Shown here: positions 10,430 to 22,558 of the stretch, piece by piece
Position numbering within the stretch: position 1 is the first letter of the stretch
How the letters are laid out: every line of letters begins with the position of its first letter
NCBI RefSeq assembly: GCF_023898315.1
Contig: NC_064617.1
Location: forward strand, 617,635,000-617,698,999
Direction of reading: 5' to 3'
Source of the DNA: Schistocerca nitens
Taxonomy: Eukaryota; Arthropoda; Insecta; Orthoptera; Acrididae
DNA length: 64,000 nucleotides
The notes under the pieces: model-generated
Told to the model about the DNA's origin: nothing
Databases searched by the model: none
Seen by the model: only the letters and a program-made list of their open reading frames with translations
Made by a program: the position numbers and the translations under genes

Positions 10430-11544
10430 ATTACTAGAATGGATATGGTCTGGCCATACAGAAAAATTACCTGGTTGATTGTGGATGCGACTGGATTGCT
10501 TGTAAAAAAGCGATTAGGAGCAAAAGCAAATGATGATACACAAATGGCTCCAGAAATCGTAATGGGCATCCTTCGACGACTAACACTAAAGACCATGATA
10601 TTTGGAAAAGATTCTTGAAGATAGTGTTTATGATGATATATTAAACAGACCAATTCATGCCTGGTCTAGATAACACTGACCCTGTATACTACAACAATAT
10701 AATCGGAACTAAAAATACTAGTCGTCCGTAGTAACCATCCACATGTTCAGTGATTACAGCTTTGCTACCTGAGTTAAAATGGGAGTGAATGGGTGGTAGA
10801 CACTCGTGATACAGACTGCAGAGCCAGTCGTGGTAACGACTTAATCATGTAAGAAGCGGCTGAGTAATTGCTTTGCGGAAAGTCGATACAGAGATAAATG
10901 AACTTAGGGCACTGGGACCTAAATCCAATCCGCTTTCTACCTCTGCGGTACACCGAAAAAAGAGACTACAAGATCGAATCTCCGTGTGCCCAATCTACGA
11001 GAGCTTTTACTTTGCCCTGATAGCGTGGACAATGGTTAATGACGTTGGATATTCTCATATCACCTCTGTACCTTCATACTATAAAAGAATAACACTATGG
11101 ATGTCTGAGAAACATACTCATACGAGTACCTGTACACAGTCCGTTAAAACGGATTGAAATCTCATATAAAACCGGAATTACTGAAAATTCTATGGTTTTT
11201 ATCCTAATCACTACCATTTTGACATTTTTCTAATGTGGAATAATGCAGTCACTGATCACTCGACGCCGAATTTCTAATGTCTGCCTATTGTTGTGTATAT
11301 CCCCTTAAGGGAATTTGCACGGCAGCGTGCCTGACGTAAATTTGTTTATTATAAACCTTTGTGGGATAGTCCGATACGTAGTAGGAGGTCCTTCAAGTCC
11401 CTCACATTGCATTTCGTAATTGTTTAAAAAGTCTTAGGCCACTGAGGCGCAGGCTCTGTGGTAGAAGGGGAAAGCTTAGATGACCTGTAGAGATAATGAT
11501 GAATAGTGCATTAGTCTAGAAGTTATTTCGAATACATAACTTTG
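10430..11544. other. No recognised feature
   Basis: Short ORFs only, none with a recognisable domain. Confidence 0.4.
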
Positions 11545-12380
11545 GTTGAGGAAAATCTCTATATTGGGCAAGCTGTGAAGAAAAACAAGGAGAAATTGGG
11601 AAAGGGAATTGATGTTCAGAGAGAAGCAATACAAACTTTTCGGTTTTCCGATATCATTGTAATTCTGTCAGAGACTGCTATAGATTTGGAACAGAAGTTT
11701 AATAGAATGGATGGTGTCTTGAAAAGAGATCGTAAGATGAATATTAATAATAATAAAAGAACGGTAGTGGAAACTAGTCGAAGAAATCAGACGGTGGTGA
11801 CATTAGGAAATTATACACTAAAAGTAGTAGATGAACTTTGTTTCTTGGACAGCCTAATGACAACTAATGGTGGTATAAGTAGGAAGTATGTAAACTGGAG
11901 ACAGGCAATAGCAAAAAAAGCGTTCATCGAAAAGAGGAATTTGTCAACATCTCACATAAATTTAAGTCTCTGGAACACTTTTCTCGTTGTGTATGTCTGG
12001 AGTATGGAAGTGAAACATGGACGATAGACAACTGCGATAAGAAGAAGCTAGAAGCCTTTAAAATGTGGTGCTATAGGAAAATGCTGAAGATTAGTTCAAA
12101 TAAAAGATGAGGAAGTACTAAATCGAATTGGGTAAAACAAATGTGCGACAACTTGGCTAAATGAAGGGATCAGTTGATAGGACACGTCCTGAAATATCAA
12201 GGAATTGTTGGTTTGATAACAGAAGGAAGTGTGGAGAGTGAAAATCGTAAAGGGAGACCAAGCCTTTAATATAAAAAGTAGGTTTAAATAGGCTTAGATT
12301 GCGGTAGTTGTACAAAAATGAAGAGGCTTGCACAATATGACCAGTATGGAGGTTTGCATAAAGCCAGTCTTCGGACACTC
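11545..12380 (+). mobile_element. RTE-1 non-LTR retrotransposon, 5'-truncated copy
   Basis: Starts inside the reverse transcriptase and runs to near the 3' end. Residues FRFSDIIVILSE (about 11640-11680) replace the expected FADD motif, so the polymerase would be inactive. Downstream, a TLKVVDELCFLDS block, an AIAKKAFIEKRN block and the LEAFKMWCYRKMLKI-type tail follow in the same order as in the 61-kb copy. Several frameshifts after 12027. Confidence 0.85.
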
Positions 12381-12439
12381 TGTTGATTCATTGTGAACAT
12401 CGAACGGCGGCTGGTAAAGTATTTAACAATGAAATTTGC

Positions 12440-12530
12440 CAACACCCATTCAGTTGAGATGATATTTTATTTTATTTTCACTACCAGATTATGGATTCCA
12501 CTATGCCATCTTCAGGCCCCTGCATAATAA
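12440..12530 (-). ncRNA. Possible degenerate hammerhead-like motif
   Basis: On the minus strand CTGAAGA (12515-12509) is followed by TGGCATAGTGGAATCC and then a CTGGTAGTGAAAATAAAAT stretch. This layout resembles decayed hammerhead motifs of Penelope-like elements, but the GAAA core is not clear. Weak evidence. Confidence 0.25.
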
Positions 12531-15500
12531 AAGGAGTATACTTGTAGTATATATAAATGTGAAGTACAGCAGGCTTTACAGAAAGTGATGGGTAATAATA
12601 AAAGCACTTAAAATTACAAAACAGAAATAGCCCTGTTAAGATAAACCTCTGTGTGCATCCACCACAACAGAATAAATTGTGTACATATTTGTTAGTCACG
12701 AAAGTATTAAACATCACGGATTTATAAGAGAACATGACAAACATTAAGAAGACCAGAACTCGAAAAAATATAAGCAGAAGCTCCACAACACTAAGGTTGT
12801 CAACATTTTTATTTTTTAAAATGAAAATTCCGTACTGTATAATTCTTATTGATGAGAAAACTCCGAGTGTATATGAGACCAATCCTCATACAAGGCAAAA
12901 TGTCACACTGTAAAATGTCATTCTGTAAGCTGTGAAGTACGCAACAATGTGCATATCTACAGTCTAAATACTATCACAGCTAATGGTATGACTAGCTGTC
13001 ATAGCATCAAAACTGCAACCTGACGCAAAACCCAACAGCAGACAACGTATTAAGAGAAGAACGCAATTCAAAGAGCACGCTTAAAATACTGACAAACACC
13101 TTGACAACACACGTTATACACCAAATCGAAGTGAAAAGATATAATTTGGTGTCCTTTATGTCATTTAACAGGCGGACAGTGCAATAATGAAACAAATAAG
13201 GATCTCAATGTAATTTAACTAAGGAGAGTCCTCCACGTCCTCAGCTGACAACATCGTACTATTTCCCTGGGAGTCTAAGGTATCACCCTAACGATCTATC
13301 TGTAAAATGACGAACCCATCTAAATAGGACCTGACACATAACAAGCTGTATCACAGTAGGTAATGTGTGGACACGTAGAGTTGAAAGACAGGTAAGCGTG
13401 CGCAGACAAACGCGACGCAAAGTTTAAGCCCATTAATTAAGCAACATACATGGGCACCAAAGGGGGTGGCAGTTAGAGCGCGAAAAAGAATTTATTAACT
13501 GGAATCATATTATAAAGTGACCGTGGAGTGAACAATACTACCGGAAACATAGCAAATAACGGAGGAGCCCAAGGCGATGAAAGAAAGTGTTGGTATCAGT
13601 CTAAATATGTATAGAACCTCAAGTCGCTTATGTTCCACAACAGTAGTCTATAAACTCAAACCTTACATCTAATGTCAGGTCGAAATCAATCAGAAATCCA
13701 TAAACACTAAAGACGCCTATCTGGTAAGAACATAATATTATTCCCCATAAGCTATATGGAGAAGTAAAGGACGACGCTCGAACACTGATAAAAGTACCGA
13801 ACCTACCACAAATAAACTAGGAAATGTGTCAATTTGGGTCTAAAACGCAAGCTGCTAGAAAGTGGTATGCAGACGAATAGAAAACACCAAATCACACTAT
13901 GAGGGACCAATAAAAACTTTATCGTCCTACATACAAGTTAACAAGCACAAAATAACGAACACATTGTCAATAATAAAAACGTGCTGCCTACCCACAAATT
14001 AGAGTGTTATAAAGCCAGATACAAAGAGATGCGGAACCAACCAAGTTCTAGGAGCTAACGCAATAATCACAGCAAGGGGACTTACCTGTATGCCATAACC
14101 AAATAAATCAATGCGTTACGGTAAAAGTACATGCATACTAACAGTCACAGACACAAGATTATATGAGAAAAGAAGTGTAGATTGTCGAAAACATAATGGT
14201 CAAACACATATAGAAGTACACAAGTATAGGTGAACAAAAGTAACACACAAATAAAACAATAAAGTAACAATATGAAATTACTAAAATAAAACCCAGAAAT
14301 GACACATAATGTCTAGACACTGATGTGCCAAACTCTTCATGGACTAATCCAGCTAAATGAATTCGGCCATGCAGTTATAAGGACAGAGAATGCCACAGGG
14401 AACGACATAACATAATGACCAGCTGAGAAACTACATACCTAGCTCACAGACCGACTATACCTCGGTAAATCTGCTATAAAGCCTACTATCGGCAAATATA
14501 AATCGTCAAATGACGGAAGCCTAACTAGGTATAAACAACCAACGCCGTGAAACCACCGCTCCCACTCACAAGTCCAATCTCCCAATTCTCTTACATGCCT
14601 AGCGCTTATAAAATACAGTCCAACTATACTAATGATAGGAATCCTCATTTCCTAGACTATCATGTGAAGGACAAACCATTCTGTACTTGAAGAAACGTCG
14701 TCATATGTTGGCCAGTATAGGTAAAACGCCATGCAACAACCTATTAAACCTCAGGTCAAGGACACTTCAGCAAAGGAAGTCCAATATTTCTACCAATCCA
14801 AAATGTATTGGTCCAATTATGCAACAAAAGAAACACAGACGCGTTCCACCGTTATTGAAATCGAATCGACAAAAATAAAAGATCACCAGGCTATGTCAAC
14901 ACTCACTGTTTCCACAGAAAAAAGTAAAAGACCACTACGAACTAACTCCTCAGCTATCACATCATCTCACTTAACAGGAGCTAAAACTACTGTATTACCA
15001 CATGACACATCCAGATAGCATCATCACTGTGAAGAGAAGTGTATATATTACGCCACATAACTGACAATAAAATCGGTGGCGGACCAAATCAGTAGAAATA
15101 TAGCAACCACTCTACAAAAGACCATATCATTTTACACTTCGTAAAGGGAACTCACTTCTCTGCCAAGAAGTACACGACTATCAAATAAGTACGATCCTCC
15201 GACCTAATCATAATACACCAGTGAGAAAACATAGGTACAAAGTTAATAACTGTATAAATTAGTCATATTTATAACTACCGAAGAGACTAAATTATTCGCC
15301 ATATGCATCTTTCAAAAATAAAAGGTACTGGCACACTGGAGCCATGTGTTCCTAGATGTCGTGAATTCTAAATCTAAAACATAAACAGTCAAGCCTTAAG
15401 TAATAATTTAAGATGAACATCAAACTCACGCATGCTAAATGCCAACATACGGAATCCCAAATTTTTCCTTCGAAGTCTTGACTGCAACTGAGCAGACATG

Positions 15501-16551
15501 TAGTCGTAGAACGTGGTCAAATATGTTACCAACGAGTCAAACAGGATGGATTAGCTATGGGCTGTTTTTTGTCAGGGACGTCATCCAACATTTTTCTGAA
15601 ACACATCGAAGTATCTGCCTTTACACAATGCCCTGAGTTGCCGAACGTTTTTATACTAATGCCGTTACGTGGATGACACTATTATGCTACACAAAGAGGA
15701 GAATGATGACCTCGATAAAATCTTAAGAATACCTCGGTGCTTGGTGGCCACGCAGTGAGCAAAGAGTCAGAAGGCGCACTCAGGGACAAACACAAAGCTA
15801 TAAGAGCGCGACAGTGTGAAAAATTCGGGACATAAAATGCAAGAGAGCGTAGACCGACTAAACAGGAATAGGAGCTAGTGCTAGCGTGTAATTGGCGTCG
15901 TCGTCCATGTGGTCGAACCAAGAAAACTACTACTCCAGAGGCACTGCAAAATGTAGGGGAAGCTCAAGCCGCTTAGGATGGAGTTGTGGATGACACCGAC
16001 TCTCGACCAAAAACAACTCCTTGTCCTACACGCATGAGCCTAGCGGAGATACCAAATACTTCCCACTTTAACAGGCGCGTAGTGCTGCAAATGCCCTGGC
16101 CTGTGTCAGAGTCGTAGAGTCGTGGATTTAGTGGCGACAGGGATCCGCGCCAGTTCCAGCTGGGGCGCTGTCCACTGGGATTTCATGTGCGACGCCTGGA
16201 ATGGTTGCACCATGATGCCCCAGCAGAGACTGGTGGTCGAGAACCAATGAAGACTGGGGATCACTTTGTGTTGGCTGCGGCAGTGATGGAGGCAGGTGCC
16301 GTATCTCATCAGATCCCTCTCTTACAAACAGATATCCTGCTGGTGGGTTTCTCCAGCCGAGGGCATAAATTATATGAAGAGCGGCACAAAGGCGATGGGA
16401 AAGTCTATGGGTGCAGCTCAGTGCTTGGAACGAGGGCTGGTGGATCCCTCCCACCTGTGTAACGGCTCCTGTGTGGTGGGACCCGTTGCTCATTGTGATA
16501 CGGAAAATGCTGGTTAGTGTGACGTGTCAGGTGGTGCTGACGTACCGCAGC
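12531..16551. other. AT-rich region without recognised genes or repeats
   Basis: About 4 kb with no motif-bearing ORF. The longest ORFs (133 aa minus at 12481-12882; 95 aa plus at 14731-15018; 121 aa minus at 16128-16493) lack recognisable domains, and I do not call them genes. Composition becomes more GC-rich from about 15700 to 16550, which could be an old repeat or unique host DNA. Confidence 0.45.
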
Positions 16552-16926
16552 TATACAGGATGGTCAGAAAATGTCTGAAATGCTTGTAGTGATGTTGTAG
16601 GGAAAGTTGTACTGAGACATAAATATTAAGAAAAACATTCTATACGTTGCGCCATTTCCGAGTTATTTAGCATTGAAGTTAGCCAATCAGATCGTCGCGC
16701 GCGTAAATTCAAGTTCCGGCTAGCGAGACAAAGCACATTTGGGCAACACCGCCCCTGGCAGGCCGCTTGAATGTGAGCGAGCGACGCCCCGATTGGCTAA
16801 ATTCTATGCTAAATAACTCGGAAACGGCGCAACGTATCGCATTTTTTCTTAACATTTATGTCTGAGTACAATCTGCCCTACAATATCACAACAAGCATTT
16901 CAGACATTTTCTGACCACCCTGCATA
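16552..16926. mobile_element. Foldback MITE with about 130-bp terminal inverted repeats
   Basis: The left arm from TATACAGGATGGTCAGAAAA to about 16690 is the imperfect reverse complement of the right arm from about 16790 to GACCACCCTGCATA. Matching blocks include GAAATGCTTGT, TTGCGCCATTTCCGAGTTA and TAGCCAATC. The middle (about 100 bp) is GC-rich and non-coding. No transposase. TA flanks suggest a TA-targeting superfamily, but the class is unproven. Confidence 0.8.
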
Positions 16927-18191
16927 AAGATGTCGCCCCTTATGTGTCACTTTGATGCCCTGTGTCCATCCGAACGTGCATGCTCAGGCAGCGGCACCTT
17001 GTTGATACGGTGACATGTCCCTAGGGCCAGGGGCGTGTGGCGCCAGGTGCAGTTGGTCGAAGAGACCTCGTGGTTGATGGCCGTGCGGCGCCTCAGATGG
17101 ACTGCGCCCTTTGACTGCTTTTTCTCGGTAAGCGTCGAAAAACTAGACGGGCCCTACTATCTGTGTACCGCAGTGTTTTATTTACTTGGAACTTGAACGT
17201 CCTGACTGTCCGCTACATTTGATGTCTGATGGAATGGCGCGGTGGGCCCGTGTTGAATTCAGTTTTTGTGGCAGAACGTTTCATCATCCACTGACATGAA
17301 CTGACGACCATTGTCTGAAATCACGGTGCATAGTGAGATAGCGAAATTGGCAGTAAAGTCCTAAATTATGGTATGCGGCGTCATGGAGGATAACGGAGCA
17401 ATATGTGGGAATTAGACAAGGCGTCAATCACTGGGGTGAGTATACCGTTAAGGAGCGGAACGCTTGGTTTATTCGAGATGATCTTGCTTTATTCGAATGT
17501 CGTAACAAAAGCAGAACGTACGTCGGATCTTCTGGTGCATCTACTTCCTAGCAGCGAAGGCGTAAGTCAGCTATACGAAGGCAGCTGTAATAGATCCTCG
17601 CAAAAAGCACCAGCAGTGAGTTCCGAAATAGAGACCCATAAAACTCGCAAGCCCCTAACTGGCATCACCACCAACAGTTTATTTTCTGGCGCTTGCCATA
17701 GAAGGCAAGGAGGCAGGTTAAACTTGTCTAATAATGACACTGTGATTTATAAACTCTAGATAATTTGGCAACCATTATCTCTTCATCTGAAAACAACTGA
17801 CTACTCACAGTTATGAATATTCAAATTTGAAAACTGACTGAAATATCAAAATCCGAGTCTTTACATTAAAAAAAATTATGACTTCAAAATGAAATCCAAG
17901 CCTAAAAATATTTCGATAGTTCAAAAAGAAACTATGGCTTGAAAGCATACAACAACAAGATCTCCAAACGGTTTAGGATTTTAGTTACACTAAAACACAA
18001 AAAAATTTAAAAAACCAGCGGACCACGAAGGAATTATCTGAATGGGACGGAAATTCGTAGATGTGATGTGTAAACAAATGTTTACAATTTCAGAAAAAAA
18101 TGGGTGATTTATTCAAGAGAAAGGGCTTCAGAAATTGGGCAAGTTAATAAAGTGTTGGTTCACCTCTGGCCCTTGTGCAAGCAGTTATTCA
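16927..18191. other. No recognised feature
   Basis: Contains a 118-aa ORF (17403-17759, plus) with no motif I recognise. The rest is non-coding and AT-rich after 17760. Confidence 0.4.
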
Positions 18192-18507
18192 GCTTGGCAT
18201 TGATTGATAGTTATTGGATGTCCTACTAAGGCATATTCTACCAAATTCTGTCCAATTAGCGCGGCAGGTCGTCAAAATCCCGAAGTGGTTGGCCGGCCAA
18301 CTTCCTCAGTTGGTAAGGGATTCGGCGACGTTGCTGACCAAAGCAGGGTTTGGCAAGCACAAAGAAAAGCAGTAGGAACTTTCGCCGTATCTGTACGGGC
18401 ATTATTTTGCTGAAATGTAACCACAGGATAGTCAGCCATTAAGGCAACAAAACGGGGCATATAATATCGTCTACGAACTGCTGTGCTGTAAGGTTGCTGT
18501 GGGTGAC
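18192..18507 (-). mobile_element. Tc1-C transposon fragment, antisense
   Basis: Minus-strand residues TFQQNNARTDTAKVPTAFL and ACQTLLWSATSPNPLP match a Tc1 transposase block around the second catalytic Asp (QDNARPHTA; here NNA, so the Asp is Asn) and the following segment. It ends abruptly at about 18507. Confidence 0.7.
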
Positions 18508-18509
18508 AA

Positions 18510-18735
18510 CCTATGGGAACTGACTCGAGACGCCCTGGAAAGTGGTGGGATACCAACCCGACAGTCGCCCGCCTCACAGAACGACAGCCAGGAGAGATGG
18601 TCTAGGGAACCATTTCACTTCATAGCAGGATCCCATTGATTGTCATCCACGGCACCTTTAGAGCACAGCAGTACGTCGACGATATTCTACGACGTGTTTT
18701 GTTGCCTTTCCAACTGATTGCATAAGGGCCAGAGA
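18510..18735 (+). mobile_element. Tc1-C transposon fragment, sense, head-to-head with its neighbour
   Basis: Plus-strand sequence GGTGGGATACCAACCCGACA through CACGGCACCTTTAGAGCACA and TACGTCGACGATATTCTACG corresponds to the Tc1 transposase segment IPLIVIHGTFRAQQYVDDIL, upstream of the part seen in the antisense fragment. About 70 bp is present in both fragments in opposite orientation (18441-18507 vs 18640-18709). Confidence 0.65.
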
Positions 18736-19239
18736 TGGACCAACGCGTTATTGACTTGCTCAGTTTTTGAAGCTCTTTCTCTCGAATGAATCATCCATAT
18801 TTTCTGAAATTCTAATTATTTATTTGTCTGTACGTGTATGTCACACGTTGACGTTGACTACGAGAACATTCAATTTTTATATTTTCGAAAGATAAGCTGT
18901 GAGCCAGCAGTAACACACCGTGTCAGTATTTTATATAAGACGCAAGAAACAAAATAATATATGGTTTCGTATGTAAGCTTTGAATTAAACAATTATTTCA
19001 TTTAACGGTCGGTAATATGATTAATGTCAAACAGTTTCACACTTACATGTGGTGATATATATTTTTATAAGATGTGCATTTGATAAGCTTTCTCCTTCAT
19101 AGATCTTCCTGTTCTTCCTGATGCTATTACTTCATCCTCAAATAAGGGTATGAATGTCGTGTACGCTATTTTCCGACGATGCAGATAATTCTGTAACACA
19201 AGATCTGCGTGTGTGTTCCAGTCCGTTTTATGGAATTAG

Positions 19240-19430
19240 TGCAGCAATATGGGTAAAAATGAAATGATCGTGTGGCATTGATGGTGATGAGGATGAAATG
19301 ATGATGAGGACAACACTGTGCCCAGTCCACAAGCAGAGAAAATCTCCAGCTCGCCCGGGAATCGAACCCGGGCCCCCTGTATGAGAGGAAAGTTTGTTAT
19401 CACGCAGCTTAGCAGGCAGACAGCAGTATG
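19240..19430 (-). mobile_element. SINE-F, tRNA-headed SINE, antisense
   Basis: Antisense B box GGGAATCGAACCCGGGCCCC at about 19357, followed by an A-box-like region (AAGTTTGTTATCACGCAGCT / TAGCAGGCAGAC). The body on the left carries a GATGATGAGGA-rich tail. Head architecture is tRNA-like; the 19318-19518 ORF over it is spurious. No TSD recognised. Confidence 0.65.
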
Positions 19431-20582
19431 TGTAAAGATCAGAACCACTTCGAGTACGGGGCTAATATTGCGGGTTGCATACTTCCCAAATCAAGGTATC
19501 GGTGCTACATCAGTGTAGCAGGCTTGTATCGTTTCAACTATAGTTCACTCAACTCGTATTCTCTTACTTCAGCTTCAGAAGTGTACGGCTAGTCGCGAAT
19601 TATTGTAAGTACTGACTACACGAAATTGCTGGTGTAAAGTAGCACTGACAAGGCGAAATGACCGATTGTCAGTATATGATGGCCCTTAAAGAAGCAGTGT
19701 TTTGTGTGATAATGTAGGCTGTAAGACGACAATTAATTAATGGATAATACCCACCTGTAAATATGTTCCATTAGAGAAGGAGTGGTATCTGGAATAAGTT
19801 TCATGCTGTAGTCGACACTTCAGACGGAAAACGTACACATTCGTCATAAGCAAACAAAACGGCAGTACTCTTCTCTATTACACCTCCAGAATGAGAAAAA
19901 ATATGTGCTGCATCAACCGAAACCTGGTCAAAAAGCATCGTCAGTGTTATATCCCCGCGACAAAAAAATTCGCTATTTATGTATTTATTTGGTCATGGCA
20001 AGCTACGACTATAGGCTAACAGCGAGTTATGTAGCTTATCATTTATTTCTGTAATTTATTTTTATATTTAATCTCCATTTAGAGACCGCACTTCATCTTC
20101 ATGTCATGTTTTCAGGTGCTACGGTTACAGTTTCGGTAACGCCTGGAAACAGTGTATATGCTGACGCAATTGTTAGGCATTTCCTAATTAGAATTTAACT
20201 ATAAAAACAAATTTATAGCTGCCTTCGAAAAAGTTTTATCTCTATAGATGTATGTAGGAACAGAACAATATTAACTGCTAACCTATCAGTCACTGTATTG
20301 GTATGTAATTCACGCTCAGCGGTTGCTTCTGTCATTTAAGGGGGCCGAGAATGGCTATAAAACCGAAATCATGAGTGTGTCAAATAAATGAATAATCATT
20401 TACAGTTTAATGGCGAAAGTATCTTTCGAAACGGTTGTGTATGGAGCGGGAATGCCGCGAGTCCGTGATTATACTTGTGAACTCGTGTGCTCGATTTCAT
20501 TTTTGACCGAGTCGAGTCTACTTGTGACCGACAACTGACTCATGTGACGAGTGGGCTGCGGCGGAGACTCACAAGTCTAGTA
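19431..20582. other. No recognised feature
   Basis: Non-coding AT-rich sequence; no ORF with a motif. Confidence 0.4.
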
Positions 20583-21351
20583 CGAGGGTTGGAACTTTAA
20601 CAGTGGAAACTATTTATTTACAGCTCGTACAAAATAGATACGTGTTACAAAGTTTTACTGACCTTCAAAGTAGTTAGCAACATTGTGTATAACCCGTTGC
20701 CAGCGATGTGGAAGTCTTAGGACACTCTTAGCAGTGCCAGTTGTGTTGACAGGTCGAGCGACGCGGTCTATTGTCCGACGAATTTGTAGCAGTTCTTAAG
20801 TGAATGCCGTGAAGTGTTTCCTTCAGTTTAGAAATCGAGTTGAACTTACGAGGGCTTAAGTCAGTGGAGTGCAGTAGGTGGTATAGCACATAGCAGCTGT
20901 TCATTTTTGGAACACAACCTACGACCAGCTTAGAGACAGAAGTGATGGCACTTGCAGCAGGTCCTGACCATCATTTTGCAGGACAATGCTCAAGCATGTA
21001 CAGTGCAAGCTGTTACTGATTTGTTTGACTGATGGGGCTGCTATGTGCTATACCAACCACTGCACCCCCCTGACTTAAGCCCTAGTGAGTTCAACTCGAT
21101 TTCTAAACTGAAGGAAACACTTCACGGCATCCTCTTCAGAACTGCTACAAATTCTTCGGGCAGTAGACTGCGCCACTCGAACTGTCAAAACAACTGGCAC
21201 TGATAAGGGTATCCTACGACTTCCACATCGCTAGCAACCGGATATACATAATGCTGGTGACTACTTTCAAGGTCAGTAAAACTTTGAAACACGTATCTAT
21301 TTTGTATGAGCTGTAAATAAATAGTTGCCACTGTTTAAGTTCCAACCCTCG
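20583..21351. mobile_element. mariner-2 foldback element with about 315-bp inverted arms
   Basis: Flanked by TA (20581-20582; 21352-21353). The first about 320 bp (CGAGGGTTGGAACTTTAACA...) are the near-complete reverse complement of the last about 315 bp (...CACTGTTTAAGTTCCAACCC TCG). A single-copy centre of about 135 bp lies between them. Both arms hold the mariner transposase C-terminal region with the HPPDLSPSEF-type block, so the element looks like a head-to-head duplication of a mariner 3' half. It cannot encode a full transposase. A transcript would fold into a long hairpin. Confidence 0.88.
20990..21250 (+). pseudogene. mariner-2 transposase C-terminal remnant (right arm)
   Basis: The plus frame gives a QDNAQACTVQAVTDLF-like block (second catalytic Asp region, changed from DNARPH) and then QPLHPPDLSPSEFNSISKLK. 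The terminal SPSE has Glu in place of the usual mariner Asp. N-terminal domain missing. Confidence 0.7.
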
Positions 21352-21407
21352 TATATGGACACACGGAGATCGCGAGTTTGGAGGTGATGTCACAGGACTC
21401 GCTGGCG

Positions 21408-21573
21408 AGTTTAAAGCGATTATATGGACGAATGTTGAAAGTTGGGTGGACTGAAAAGGTAAGGAATGAGGAGGTTCTGCACAGAATCGGCGAGGAAAAG
21501 AATATATGGAAAAGGAGACAAAGAGAAGGGTCAGGATGGTAGGACATCTGTTAAGACAGTGTCAGTTAGACCG
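21408..21573 (+). mobile_element. RTE-2 3' fragment, part 1 (split by CR1-a)
   Basis: RMLKVGWTEKVRNEEVLHRI and following bases match the RTE-2 tail at 41560-41690. Similarity stops near CTGTTAAGACAG and resumes at 25979 with GATATCAGGGAATGACTTCC, colinear with the 41-kb copy. The 4.4-kb CR1-a between is therefore an insertion. Confidence 0.85.
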
Positions 21574-21673
21574 TCAGCGAGAGCAGCACCGCTAGTTCCT
21601 GCTACTAATAAGGTGCGTGCACTGTTCGCGTGTTACATATTTTTACAAGCTTCAAACAGAAACGACTGCAGTA

Positions 21674-22558
21674 ATGGATAGGAACTGTGATCGTTGTGTA
21701 CAGATGCGAACTGAGTTGGCGGCCTTTCGCTCACAACTCCAGGTTGCTTTGGCTTCCATCACACAGCTTAAGGCTGCTGCCAAGGGGCGTCACTGTGGGG
21801 GATCGAACGCCAGGATGGGAGATCATTCCAAAGTCTGTCAGGCAGCGAAAAACTTTCTGAGAGGCAGATCGTAGTACCTCCCCAGTTCGTTTCAGGAACA
21901 GGTTTCGGGTGTTATCTGTGGCTGACGACGTCTCTGAGCTGGATGCAGTCGTCCACCCTGTTCCAGAGGAAGTTCTCGGCCCACAAGGTCTGGGCATTCA
22001 CAGAGGGTGTGTTTGCTGGTGGTTGTGAGCTCCAACGTTAGGCATGTAATGGGGGCCCTTAGGAACATGCCTGCCAAGGAGGGGAAGGAAGCCAGTTTGC
22101 ACTCCGTGTGCATTCCGGGGGGAGGAGTCATTCCAGACATGGAAAGGGTGTTTCCAGATGCCATGAAGAGTACAGGGTGCAGCCAACTGCAGGTGGTAGT
22201 TCATGTCAGTACCAATGTCGTGTGTCGCTTTGGATCGGAGCAGATTCTGTCTGGTTTCAGGCGGCTTGCAGAAATGGTAAAGACTGCCAGTCTTGCTTCC
22301 GAGATTGAGGCGGAGCTCACCATCTGCAGCATCGTCAATAGAACCGAGTGTGGTCCTTTGGTGCAGAGCCTAGTGGAGGGTCTGATTCAGAGGCTCAGGC
22401 GGTTCTGTGACCGTGTAGGCTGCAGATTCCATGACTTGCGCCATAGGATGGTGGGTTTCCACGTTCCACTTAATAGGTCAGGAGTCCACTACACACAGCA
22501 GGCAGCTACACGGGTAGTGGGTGCTGTGTGGAAGGGACTGGGCAGTTTTTTAGGTTAG
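21674..22558 (+). pseudogene. CR1-a ORF1, broken
   Basis: Begins with MDRNCDRCVQMRTELAAF, a CxxC followed by a heptad-like stretch (probable coiled coil, about 21674-21780). After frameshifts comes a frame at about 22000-22558 with SSNVRHV, VVVHVSTNVVCRFGSE, SGFRRLAEMV, GCRFHDL and a C-terminal RSGVHYTQQAATRVVG. The order of blocks matches the SGNH-type esterase domain reported in CR1 ORF1 proteins. The usual G-T-N-D block reads S-T-N-V and the Asp before the last His is not conserved, so activity is unlikely even before considering the frameshifts. Confidence 0.65.
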
